This document shows, in pieces, positions 1 to 7,264 of a DNA stretch of 18,228 nucleotides (positions within the stretch are counted from its first letter, which is position 1; every line of letters starts with the position of its first letter). This DNA is from Bacteroides sp. UBA7333 (GTDB taxonomy: Bacteria; Bacteroidota; Bacteroidia; Bacteroidales; Bacteroidaceae). The stretch is taken from NCBI GenBank assembly GCA_002471195.1, contig DKPN01000045.1, positions 318 to 18,545 on the forward strand, read 5' to 3'. Made by a program: the position numbers and the translations under genes. The notes beneath the pieces are model-generated. The model was given only the letters and a program-made list of their open reading frames with translations. It was not told where the DNA came from and did no database searches.

Positions 1-23
1 TATATCATATAAGTAATACCCTA

Positions 24-1448
24 TTAAAAGAGAGTTTTTATTTCGTCCGGCAAATATCCACTACGAATACGCCATTCTTGAGGATATAGATTATTAGCGC
101 GATTGCCTATATTCTTAACAAATCCTAGAGGAATGGCTTTATAAGTTAGAAGAATATAACCGCGAGGAATATCAGGTGAAAGCACTATAGCTTCCTTACG
201 CAAATAAGCAATTGCTTGTTGATAATTCAAATCACAAGTATCAAATGATTTTGAATTATAAAGCTTACTCATAGCCAAAGCATGATGAGGTACTAGATCA
301 CGACCTTTAACCTCAGCAACAGTTAGGCACGATTGAATAACTTTTAAAGATTCTTGCAATGTTTCGATCTCAGTAATATAGGCTTTTGGTAAAGCGATAA
401 TCTCAGAATCAATTGCTTTTAGTATATAATTATCATTTGCATGCAGAAAACCTTGAGCCTGCTTTAAGTGTTCTTTATTCACTAATGCAACATCTTTCTT
501 TTTAGATTGATTATTTCGCTTTTTAGTTTTCTTACTAAAAGATTTTATCCCCCCTGAGTCTTCATCATTTTTTCTAATTACTACCAAAAAAAATCCCTCT
601 CCTTTGGTATGTGAAGGTAGAAAACGATATACAGGAAAATCTTCATTACACAATAGATTAGAAGTTATGTTCCATTCAGAATCGACTGCTACAGGAAGTA
701 CTTCAGCGTTATAAGTATCGCAAATCCAACGAACATTTTCTTCATTCTCCTTAGTGTTATATGTACATGTACTATAAATTAATATTCCTCCCGGCTTGAG
801 CGATGGCCAGATATCATTTATAATATCACGCTGACGATTCCAACAAATCTCAACATTTTCGGGACTCCATTCATCAATAGCAACACTATCTTTACGAAAC
901 ATACCCTCGCCCGAACATGGTACATCTGTCAAAATAACATCAAAGAAAGAGGTTAAGTTAGAGAAATCGGCAGGTTCATTGTTAGTTACCACGACATCTG
1001 GATTACCCCACTTCACTAGATTTTCGGCTAATATTTGCGAGCGATTCCTCATTATTTCATTTGCAACAAGCAAACTACCTTCGGGCAACACACTTCGCGC
1101 ATGAGTCGATTTACCTCCTGGTGCTGCACACAAATCCAACATTTTAATGGGAGATGATGGCGCATGTTGACGCAGGGCTTGCTCAACAAACATAGATGAA
1201 GCCTCTTGTACATAATAACAACCAGCATGAAAGAGTGGATCGAATGTAAAAGTAAGGCGCTCGTCTAAGTAATATCCTTGTTGAGTCCATGGAACCTTAT
1301 TGAGCTGGATTGAAACGTCAATTGGTTTAGACGTATTTAGACGAATGCTTACCGGCGGCACTTCAGTTAACGAAGTTTCTAATTTTTGACAAGCCTCATC
1401 ACCGATTAACTGACGAGTATATTCAATAAAACTAAGGGGTAAATTCAT
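24..1448 (-). CDS. rsmF: RsmF-type 16S rRNA (cytosine-C5) methyltransferase
   Basis: Likely transfers a methyl group from S-adenosylmethionine to C5 of a cytosine in 16S rRNA, in the cytoplasm. The 474-aa length is close to E. coli RsmF. The NOL1/NOP2/Sun catalytic core is complete: SAM-binding motif LDLCAAPGGKS near residues 105-114, DVPCSGEG near 175-182 with the product-release Cys178, and YSTCTYN near 225-231 with the nucleophile Cys228. A very Lys-rich linker follows around 302-320. The C-terminal part (about 390-474) resembles the PUA-like RNA-binding tail of RsmF proteins. The first Met gives the usual short MNLPxxF beginning, and no Shine-Dalgarno is visible. The gene is single and divergent from the sigma-factor cassette. 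The NOL1/Sun call is secure. The exact target cytosine, and RsmF rather than a paralogous RsmB-like enzyme, is inferred from the C-terminal domain. Confidence 0.92.
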   Translation of the reverse strand: MNLPLSFIEYTRQLIGDEACQKLETSLTEVPPVSIRLNTSKPIDVSIQLNKVPWTQQGYYLDERLTFTFDPLFHAGCYYVQEASSMFVEQALRQHAPSSPIKMLDLCAAPGGKSTHARSVLPEGSLLVANEIMRNRSQILAENLVKWGNPDVVVTNNEPADFSNLTSFFDVILTDVPCSGEGMFRKDSVAIDEWSPENVEICWNRQRDIINDIWPSLKPGGILIYSTCTYNTKENEENVRWICDTYNAEVLPVAVDSEWNITSNLLCNEDFPVYRFLPSHTKGEGFFLVVIRKNDEDSGGIKSFSKKTKKRNNQSKKKDVALVNKEHLKQAQGFLHANDNYILKAIDSEIIALPKAYITEIETLQESLKVIQSCLTVAEVKGRDLVPHHALAMSKLYNSKSFDTCDLNYQQAIAYLRKEAIVLSPDIPRGYILLTYKAIPLGFVKNIGNRANNLYPQEWRIRSGYLPDEIKTLF

Positions 1449-1470
1449 GATTCTGTGCAGAAAAAAATAA

Positions 1471-1487
1471 ACTCATTGCAAATGAGT
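1471..1487. repeat. 17-bp inverted repeat between divergent genes
   Basis: Two perfect 7-bp arms, ACTCATT and AATGAGT, are separated by GCA. The repeat lies 23 bp upstream of the rRNA methyltransferase start. It could be a dyad operator or a small hairpin in that gene's leader; on the minus strand it is followed by an A/T-rich stretch. The stem is short and AT-rich, so function is uncertain. Confidence 0.35.
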
Positions 1488-1509
1488 CGATTTATTATTA
1501 TATCTTGTG

Positions 1510-1541
1510 CAAAGATCAAAAAAATTTAGTCCCTTTGCAAC
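1510..1541 (-). promoter_or_regulatory. Possible promoter of the rRNA methyltransferase gene
   Basis: Read on the minus strand there is a GATCTTTG box (one mismatch from the Bacteroidetes -7 box TAnnTTTG). A GTTG (one mismatch from the -33 TTTG) lies 20 bp upstream of it. The spacing is right, but both boxes are imperfect, so this is only a candidate. Confidence 0.3.
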
Positions 1542-1571
1542 TTTATATACGATGAACTACGTCTAATACAC

Positions 1572-1593
1572 AAAGATTAAATAAAGATTAAAT
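1572..1593. repeat. Tandem 11-bp direct repeat upstream of sigma cassette
   Basis: AAAGATTAAAT occurs twice with no spacer, ending 15 bp before the ATG of the DUF6249 gene. Eleven bp is close to one helical turn, so the copies would present the same face to a binding protein. It may equally be chance in AT-rich intergenic DNA or a replication-slippage duplication. Confidence 0.6.
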
Positions 1594-1608
1594 AAATACT
1601 CAATAATT

Positions 1609-2268
1609 ATGAAGCAAATCATTATAACATTAGCCATTACACTGATGACTTTTGGCTATTCGCATAGCCAAAATAAGTCTATCGACACTTTAAAAATAAA
1701 AAAAACGCAAGTTATCACACAACAAAATAACACCAGTGGAGCTACCTATACACCTACATATACCGAAACGAACGACGAAGGTGTAACAGTAGAAAGCGTA
1801 GTGATAGAGGATTCAATTGATGATACGAATTCGATATCTAGCAATAACAAAACATACAGATTTGATGCCAATGATTTAGATCTGGATTTTATAAATGATA
1901 TTGGAAAAACAGCGACTGCAGGAATGGTATTTGCTCTATTTGTTGTGGCATTGGTATTTGGTTTCCCGATTATTATCATCATTTTAGCATTGTATTTTCG
2001 TAATCGAAATCGCCGCGAAAAATACAGACTAGTCGAAAAGGCATTAGAAAACGGACAACCGATCCCTGCAGAATTTATTAAAGAGACAACGAAAGGTGAT
2101 ACAGAATCGGAGGGCATTAAAAATATATGCCTAGGCATTGGATTGTTTATATTTCTATGGGCGTTAACCCATAGCTTCGGATTGGGATGTATTGGTATTC
2201 TGATTTTTTTTATCGGACTAGGACAATACATAAATGCACGTAAAAATCGTCCGAACAAAAAAGATTAA
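1609..2268 (+). CDS. DUF6249-like membrane protein, first gene of sigma-factor cassette
   Basis: A 219-aa membrane protein of unknown function. Residues 1-20 form a signal peptide (MKQIII then a hydrophobic core, ending near SHSQ). A Thr/Asn/Ser-rich, acidic periplasmic segment of about 80 residues follows. A long hydrophobic helix at 102-130 is followed at once by the basic RNRNRREKYR stretch, which should place the next part in the cytoplasm. A cytoplasmic loop contains ALENGQPIP, and a second hydrophobic region lies at about 173-205. The helix, basic stretch and xLENGxPIP arrangement match what I recall of the DUF6249 family, which in Bacteroidales often sits beside sigma-factor genes. The stop codon overlaps the sigma-factor start by 1 nt (TAATG), so translation is probably coupled. 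A role as sensor or regulator of that sigma factor is inference from position only. Confidence 0.82.
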   Translation: MKQIIITLAITLMTFGYSHSQNKSIDTLKIKKTQVITQQNNTSGATYTPTYTETNDEGVTVESVVIEDSIDDTNSISSNNKTYRFDANDLDLDFINDIGKTATAGMVFALFVVALVFGFPIIIIILALYFRNRNRREKYRLVEKALENGQPIPAEFIKETTKGDTESEGIKNICLGIGLFIFLWALTHSFGLGCIGILIFFIGLGQYINARKNRPNKKD

Positions 2269-2816
2269 TGAGTCAATTGAATGACATATCACTTGTAGCG
2301 AAGATTATTGTATTTGGCGATACAAAAGCATTCGATGGGTTAGTACAGAAATACCAATCACCCATACGCCGCTTCTTTTTAAATCTTACCTGTGGAGATG
2401 AAGAGTTGAGCGATGATTTGGCTCAGGATACGTTTATTAAAGCGTACACCAATATTACCTCTTTTAAAAATCTTTCGAGTTTCTCTACATGGCTCTACCG
2501 AATTGCTTATAATGTATTTTATGATTACATTCGCAGTAAAAAAGAGATAGATAGTATAGACACCAAAGAGGTGGATATCAACCATTGTGACGAACAGACT
2601 GATATTGGTAGAAATATGGATATATATAGTGCTTTATGTCAATTAAAAGAAACAGAACGCACATGTATAACGTTATTCTATATGGAAGATGTGAGTATTG
2701 ATAAAATATCAATCATAACAGGAATGGCAAGCGGAACTATAAAAAGCCACCTTTCGCGAGCAAAAGAAAAAATGGCCACATTCTTAAAACAAAACGGATA
2801 TGATGGAAACAGATGA
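2268..2816 (+). CDS. ECF-type RNA polymerase sigma factor
   Basis: A 182-aa sigma-70 family factor with the two-domain ECF plan. Region 2 spans about residues 25-92 and includes DDLAQDTFIKAY, where the -10-recognition and core-binding helices lie, and the FSTWLYRIAYNVFYDYIR segment. Region 4 spans about 118-172 with a helix-turn-helix (SIDKISIITGMASGTIKSHLSRAKEKM) that would read the -35 element. No region 3 or C-terminal extension is present. It would redirect RNA polymerase to a small regulon, probably including its own operon, as ECF factors usually do. The start codon overlaps the stop of the upstream membrane-protein gene by 1 nt. The end overlaps the next membrane-protein gene by 17 nt. 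No canonical FecR or zinc-binding anti-sigma gene is adjacent. Confidence 0.93.
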   Translation: MSQLNDISLVAKIIVFGDTKAFDGLVQKYQSPIRRFFLNLTCGDEELSDDLAQDTFIKAYTNITSFKNLSSFSTWLYRIAYNVFYDYIRSKKEIDSIDTKEVDINHCDEQTDIGRNMDIYSALCQLKETERTCITLFYMEDVSIDKISIITGMASGTIKSHLSRAKEKMATFLKQNGYDGNR

Positions 2817-3126
2817 TAAATTAATAAAAAGTTTTTTCGAAAATAATCGAAAAGAAATCAAAGACCAAGGCTTTACTCAAAAGGTAATTAAACAATTACC
2901 TAAAAAACCAAACCTTTTAGGCAAAATAATCATTATTATTGCCACATTGGTAGCACTTATTTTCTTTATTGCATACGATGGATTTTTGGGAGTAATTTAT
3001 TTGCTACGCGATCTCTATGTCTTTTTAGCACAAAATACCACCATATATTCAGACCCCAAAACAATTATTATTGCTATTTTGGTATTGTGCATACTAGGCA
3101 TTCGCAAAGTTTTTTCGATGGTATAA
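2800..3126 (+). CDS. DUF5056-like small membrane protein, candidate sigma regulator
   Basis: A 108-aa protein with a short cytoplasmic N-terminus (about 40 residues, pattern DDKLIKSFFxxNRKEIKDxGFTxKVxxxLP) and two hydrophobic helices at about 41-58 and 87-102. The N-terminal pattern is what I recall of DUF5056, a Bacteroidales family that commonly follows ECF sigma genes. The size and layout (soluble N-terminal segment plus membrane anchor) fit a membrane-tethered anti-sigma factor, but no zinc-binding HxxxCxxC motif is visible, so that role is inference. The reading frame overlaps the sigma gene by 17 nt, implying co-translation. A second ATG immediately follows the first (at 2803), and either could be the start. 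A strong terminator lies 19 bp past the stop. Confidence 0.82.
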   Translation: MMETDDKLIKSFFENNRKEIKDQGFTQKVIKQLPKKPNLLGKIIIIIATLVALIFFIAYDGFLGVIYLLRDLYVFLAQNTTIYSDPKTIIIAILVLCILGIRKVFSMV

Positions 3127-3145
3127 TTACCACAAAAATAATATT

Positions 3146-3190
3146 AAAATCGACCTTATCATCTATTAAAAATAAGGTCGATTTTTTTTT
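3146..3190 (+). terminator. Strong intrinsic terminator of the sigma cassette
   Basis: A perfect 14-bp stem (AAAATCGACCTTAT with ATAAGGTCGATTTT, 3146-3159 and 3172-3185) encloses a 12-nt loop and runs into nine T residues (3182-3190). It ends the three-gene cassette before the dnaG promoter. Confidence 0.9.
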
Positions 3191-3269
3191 CTAACAACAC
3201 ATATAATAACACATACAAACCTAATATATCATTGTTAACTGAAAAATGATTAATCTTCTATATATATAA

Positions 3270-3300
3270 TTTGTACACTTAGTCAAATTCAATAATTTTG
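3270..3300 (+). promoter_or_regulatory. Bacteroidetes-type promoter of dnaG
   Basis: TTTG at 3270-3273 and TAATTTTG at 3293-3300 are 19 bp apart. This is a full match to the Bacteroidetes primary-sigma consensus TTTG-N19-21-TAnnTTTG. It predicts a transcript start about 7 bp downstream and a roughly 20-nt leader. Confidence 0.72.
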
Positions 3301-3326
3301 CACGAAACGAATTTTATATATAATAA

Positions 3327-5327
3327 ATGATTGATCAAATAACAGTAGGCCGTATTATCGACGCTGCACAGATAGTTGATGTCGTATCAGACTTTGTTAA
3401 CCTAAAAAAAAGAGGTGCAAATTATGTAGGTCTATGTCCTTTTCATGATGACAAAACACCATCCTTTTATGTATCACCCGCAAAAGGACTTTGCAAATGT
3501 TTCAGTTGCGGCAAAGGAGGAAATCCGATACATTTCATCATGGAAAAAGAGCAACTCAATTATTATGAAGCACTTAAACATCTTGCAAAAAAATACAACA
3601 TAGAAGTTGTAGAACGAGAATTCACCAACAAGGAGAAAGAGGTTCAAAGTGAACGAGAAAGCATGTTCTTAGTCAATAATTTTGCCGTAGAATACTTTCA
3701 GGATATCCTCAACAACAACCCCAATGGAAGAAATATCGGTTTAGCCTATTTTAGACAACGCGGTTTTAGAGATGATATCATCAAAAAGTTCCAACTTGGA
3801 TATTGTCTTGATAGCAAAGACGAAATGTATAAGGAGGCATTAAAAAAAGGATATCAAGCCGATTTTCTTATCAAAACCGGCTTGTGTTATGAAAATGATT
3901 ACAAACAAATCCGTGATCGGTTTTGGGGACGTGTTATTTTTCCCGTACACAGCATATCCGGAAAAATTGTAGCCTTTGGAGGACGTGTATTAAGCACTGA
4001 AACAAAAGGTATCAAAGTTAAGTATGTCAATTCGCCCGACTCGTTGATATATCATAAAAGCAAAGAGTTATATGGATTATATTTAGGGAAAAATGCCATT
4101 GTAAAAAATGACAAATGTTTTCTTGTTGAAGGTTACACTGATGTTATTTCAATGCACCAATCGGGAATTGAAAATGTAGTAGCTTCATCTGGAACAGCAT
4201 TAACAACCCAACAGATAAACTTAATACACCGTTTTACGAATAATATTACGCTCCTTTTTGATGGCGATACAGCAGGTATTAAAGCTTCATTAAAGGGTAT
4301 TGATTTATTACTTGCAGAAGGAATGAATATTAAAGTTTGCCTCTTCCCAGATGGAGAAGATCCCGACTCTTTTGCACGCAAAAATAACGCGACACAGTTT
4401 CAAACGTTCATTGAAAAGAATGAAGTAGACTTTCTTCGTTTTAAAACAAACTTATTGTTAACAGAAGCGGGGAATGACCCAATGAAAAGAGCTGAACTGG
4501 TTAATAGCATTGTGCAAAGCATCGCATTAATTCCCGAAGCCATTGTTAGAGATATTTATATCAAGGAGAGTGGTCAGTTATTGAAATTGGAAGATAAATT
4601 ATTGGTTTCAGAAGTAGCTAAACAACGTCAAGCTATTGCTGAAAAAGCAATGAAACCCTTGATACATCAATCAGAGACAACTGCTAATACCACTAATGCC
4701 AATGTTTCCTCGCCCCCTCAAGCCACATCAAGTTATCAATCGTCAATTCCTGAACACAATCAAGAAGGGCAAGAGTTTTATCAATTCGAAAGATTAATCA
4801 TACAAGTCATCGTCAGATATGGCGAAAAAGTGATGTGCGAACTAGAGGATGAAAACGGAGAATCGATGCCCATTAAAGTCATCACATATATTGATCAAGA
4901 TCTAAAACAAGATGAGATCATGTTTCACAACTCTATACATCGCTGTATCTTAGAAGAGGCAGTAAAACATTTAGATGATAACGATTTCGTAGCAGAACGT
5001 TTTTTCATCAATCATCCCGACAATTTAATTAGTAGAATTGCAAGTGAATTAGCCAACGATAGATATCAATTAAGCAAATTCCACTCGAAAACTCAAAAAA
5101 TCATTTCTGATGAGGAGCGATTAGTTGAGTTGGTACCTCTGTTAATGACAAACTTCAAAAATGCAATTGTTACTGAAGAGATGAAACACATCATGCTAAA
5201 ACTTCAAGATGCAAACATCGCAAACAATGAAGATGAATGCAACTCGCTCATGAAGCGATACGAAGAGTTACGTGAAATTAAAAGCGAAATGGCAAAACAT
5301 TTAGGAGATAGAGTTGTGCTAAGATAA
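3327..5327 (+). CDS. dnaG: DNA primase DnaG
   Basis: Makes the RNA primers for Okazaki fragments and works with the replicative helicase. The N-terminal CHC2 zinc finger has Cys37, His40, Cys58 and Cys61 (CPFH...CFSC). The RNA polymerase basic motif region is around 196-220 (RDRFWGRVIFPV...FGGR). The Toprim domain holds the conserved Glu268 (VEGYTD), Asp312 and Asp314 (FDGDTAG) and the later EDPDSF acidic motif near 344-349. A Thr/Ser/Asn/Pro-rich linker around 448-478 leads to a C-terminal alpha-helical region, presumably the DnaB-binding domain. At 666 aa it is within the usual DnaG range. It has its own promoter and terminator-separated upstream neighbour, and it is not in the classical rpsU-dnaG-rpoD arrangement. 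It converges on folE with only 4 nt between stop codons. Confidence 0.97.
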   Translation: MIDQITVGRIIDAAQIVDVVSDFVNLKKRGANYVGLCPFHDDKTPSFYVSPAKGLCKCFSCGKGGNPIHFIMEKEQLNYYEALKHLAKKYNIEVVEREFTNKEKEVQSERESMFLVNNFAVEYFQDILNNNPNGRNIGLAYFRQRGFRDDIIKKFQLGYCLDSKDEMYKEALKKGYQADFLIKTGLCYENDYKQIRDRFWGRVIFPVHSISGKIVAFGGRVLSTETKGIKVKYVNSPDSLIYHKSKELYGLYLGKNAIVKNDKCFLVEGYTDVISMHQSGIENVVASSGTALTTQQINLIHRFTNNITLLFDGDTAGIKASLKGIDLLLAEGMNIKVCLFPDGEDPDSFARKNNATQFQTFIEKNEVDFLRFKTNLLLTEAGNDPMKRAELVNSIVQSIALIPEAIVRDIYIKESGQLLKLEDKLLVSEVAKQRQAIAEKAMKPLIHQSETTANTTNANVSSPPQATSSYQSSIPEHNQEGQEFYQFERLIIQVIVRYGEKVMCELEDENGESMPIKVITYIDQDLKQDEIMFHNSIHRCILEEAVKHLDDNDFVAERFFINHPDNLISRIASELANDRYQLSKFHSKTQKIISDEERLVELVPLLMTNFKNAIVTEEMKHIMLKLQDANIANNEDECNSLMKRYEELREIKSEMAKHLGDRVVLR

Positions 5328-5331
5328 TTTA

Positions 5332-5913
5332 TTATCGATTGATTAAATACATAAACTCTTCACGAGTCTTAGCTTGATTAAAGGCTCCTGTAAAGTCAGA
5401 CGTTGTAGTTACTGAGTTTTGTTTTTCAACTCCACGCATTTGCATACACATATGTTTGGCTTCAATTACCACCATCACACCCAATGGATTTAATGTTTCT
5501 TGGATGCATTGCTTTATTTGAAGCGTCATTCTTTCTTGAACCTGCAATCGATGCGAAAAAATATCGACTACACGCGCAATTTTACTCAAGCCTGTGATAT
5601 AACCATTAGGGATATAAGCAATATGAGCCTTTCCATAAAACGGAAGCATATGGTGCTCGCATAATGAGAAGAAATCGATATCTTTCACTACAACCATTTG
5701 ACTGTATTCTTCTTTAAACATTGCTGATTGAAGAATTTCGTAGGGATTCATGCTGTATCCTTTGGTTAGATGAAGCATTGCTTTTGCTACACGTTCGGGG
5801 GTCTTGATGAGTCCTTCACGTTCTGAATCTTCTCCCAACAAATTAATGATTTGTTTATAGTGGCTTTGTAACTCCCCCAAAACAGGTGAGGTGATAATTT
5901 CATTTTCGAGCAT
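5332..5913 (-). CDS. folE: GTP cyclohydrolase I
   Basis: Converts GTP to 7,8-dihydroneopterin triphosphate, the first step towards tetrahydrofolate and other pterins. The signature SLCEHHMLPFYGKAHIAY is intact. Predicted zinc ligands are Cys85, His88 and Cys156, with His87 and His154 in the catalytic neighbourhood. The GTP-binding strand GLSKIARVVDIFSHRLQVQERMT is at about 108-130. The 193-aa length fits type IA enzymes, which act as homodecamers. It starts 10 nt after the SPOR gene and is probably the last gene of a long leftward transcript. Its stop lies 4 nt from the convergent dnaG stop, and no terminator fits between them. Confidence 0.97.
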   Translation of the reverse strand: MLENEIITSPVLGELQSHYKQIINLLGEDSEREGLIKTPERVAKAMLHLTKGYSMNPYEILQSAMFKEEYSQMVVVKDIDFFSLCEHHMLPFYGKAHIAYIPNGYITGLSKIARVVDIFSHRLQVQERMTLQIKQCIQETLNPLGVMVVIEAKHMCMQMRGVEKQNSVTTTSDFTGAFNQAKTREEFMYLINR

Positions 5914-5923
5914 GATGAAAATA

Positions 5924-6376
5924 TTAGAAATGAATATTGATATTGTCTTTAACTATTGCAACTTCTTTAAAAATGCCGGTTGCCTTGAGCTTACGCATCA
6001 TTGCATCAGCCTCTTCAATGCTTCTAAAATCACCGATTCGACACAACCAACGAGGTGACGAAAAGAAAGTATAAACACGGGTTTCGGGAAAATAGCTTTT
6101 TACCATGTCACCCATATTTCCAGCCTCAGTGCGAGCAACGCGCGAATTTGATCCGGCATAAACTTGCACGCGATAACCGGTACCCTTCATCATCCTTCCT
6201 TCATCGCCACTTTCGCCGTAATGTTTCATACCAATAAGCGATTCGATGTCGAAATCTTGGTGAATGGTTACTGTACCCTCGCCCGGAACTTTAGTTTCAA
6301 GACTCTTGATGATATTTTGAGAACAAATTGTGTGCGAAAAAAAAGAAACTACAATCAACAATATAAATACTCTCAT
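5924..6376 (-). CDS. Exported SPOR-domain protein
   Basis: A 150-aa secreted or periplasmic protein. Residues 1-19 are a signal peptide (hydrophobic FILLIVVSFF core, cleavage probably near ICSQ). A short spacer leads to a single SPOR fold at about 66-147, recognisable from GYRVQVYAGSN, WLCRIGDFRSIEEADAM and KATGIFKEVAIVKD. SPOR domains bind peptidoglycan stripped of stem peptides, typically at division sites, so a cell-wall location is expected. There is no membrane anchor beyond the signal, and I see no clear lipobox. It sits 10 nt before folE and is separated from tpiA by 66 bp containing a hairpin. A functional tie to folate synthesis is not apparent. Confidence 0.88.
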   Translation of the reverse strand: MRVFILLIVVSFFSHTICSQNIIKSLETKVPGEGTVTIHQDFDIESLIGMKHYGESGDEGRMMKGTGYRVQVYAGSNSRVARTEAGNMGDMVKSYFPETRVYTFFSSPRWLCRIGDFRSIEEADAMMRKLKATGIFKEVAIVKDNINIHF

Positions 6377-6399
6377 AAAAACGATTTTACTTTAAACAA

Positions 6400-6431
6400 G
6401 TGTTGTATAAAGCAAATGCGTTATACAACAC
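6400..6431 (-). terminator. Hairpin between tpiA and the SPOR gene, weak terminator or attenuator
   Basis: A perfect 11-bp stem (GTGTTGTATAA with TTATACAACAC) surrounds a 10-nt loop. Read on the minus strand, downstream of tpiA, it is followed by TTGTTTAAAG, which is only a weak U-tract. It may partly terminate the tpiA message or stabilise its 3' end while letting some transcription continue into the SPOR gene and folE. Confidence 0.55.
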
Positions 6432-6442
6432 CTATTATATTA

Positions 6443-7201
6443 TTATGCTTTGAATGCGTCGATAATACCTTTAAAATCAGCAACGCTAAGTGCAGCACCA
6501 CCAATTAAACCACCATCAACATCAGGGTTTGCAAACAGTTCTTTAGCATTTGAAGGTTTACAGCTACCACCATAAAGGATTGATGTATTGTCAGCTACTT
6601 CTTTACCATATTTATCAGCTACTAATGAACGGATATAAGCATGGATTTCTTGTGCTTGCTCAGCAGTAGCCGTTTTACCTGTACCAATAGCCCATACTGG
6701 TTCGTAAGCCAAAACGATTTTACCGAAGTCTTCAGCTGACAAGTGGAAAACAGATGCCATTTGCGCAGCAACTACTTCATTTTGTTTATTAGCTTCACGT
6801 TCAGCCAAAACTTCACCAATACAGAAAATAGGAAGCAAGTTGTTTTCAAGTGCCAAGTTTACTTTCTCAGTCAAAGTTTCAACAGTTTCTCCGTAATATT
6901 CACGACGTTCTGAGTGACCTAAAATTACATATTGAGCACCTGTAGAAGCAACCATAGCAGCAGAAATTTCGCCTGTATATGCTCCTGAAGCATGATCTGC
7001 ACAGTTTTCAGCACCAACGCCAATGATTGAAGAGTCAACAAGTGGAGTTACTGAAGCCAAATGGATGAAAGGAGTACAAATTACAACATCACAATTTGGT
7101 TTATCTGCTACTAAAGCTTCATTTAAATCTTTTGCCAAAGCAATACCTTCTTGAAGGGTTTTGTTCATTTTCCAGTTTCCTGCAACAATGTTTTTTCTCA
7201 T
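6443..7201 (-). CDS. tpiA: Triosephosphate isomerase
   Basis: Interconverts dihydroxyacetone phosphate and glyceraldehyde 3-phosphate in glycolysis and gluconeogenesis. All active-site elements are present: Asn9/Lys11 in AGNWKMNKT, the electrophile His96 in LGHSERR, the catalytic base Glu167 in AYEPVWAIGTG (loop 6 follows), the phosphate-binding YGGSCKPSNA near 210-219, and GGLIGGAAL near 230-238. The 252-aa length is standard. The ATG sits directly after an A-run on the coding strand, the usual A-rich leader of well-translated Bacteroidetes genes. It lies 63 bp downstream of the DoxX gene in a leftward operon and is followed by a hairpin, so it may be expressed more strongly than its downstream neighbours. 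Confidence 0.98.
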   Translation of the reverse strand: MRKNIVAGNWKMNKTLQEGIALAKDLNEALVADKPNCDVVICTPFIHLASVTPLVDSSIIGVGAENCADHASGAYTGEISAAMVASTGAQYVILGHSERREYYGETVETLTEKVNLALENNLLPIFCIGEVLAEREANKQNEVVAAQMASVFHLSAEDFGKIVLAYEPVWAIGTGKTATAEQAQEIHAYIRSLVADKYGKEVADNTSILYGGSCKPSNAKELFANPDVDGGLIGGAALSVADFKGIIDAFKA

Positions 7202-7264
7202 TTTTTTTATTATTAAAAGGGTTAATATTGCATTTCATTCAATTGACTTTACATCAATTGTATA

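Noticed and set aside
1746..2258. 170-codon open frame on the minus strand
   Set aside because: It lies wholly antisense to the DUF6249-like gene, and its translation shows no family signature. The plus-strand protein has a signal peptide, membrane helices and tight coupling to the sigma gene.
6164..6508. 114-codon plus-strand frame across the SPOR gene start and the tpiA end
   Set aside because: It runs antisense to two well-supported genes and through the hairpin between them, with no recognisable domain.
7240..7260. Inverted repeat CAATTGA/TCAATTG between the DoxX gene and tpiA
   Set aside because: Only 7 bp, AT-rich, no U-tract and no adjacent promoter box, so it is compatible with chance.
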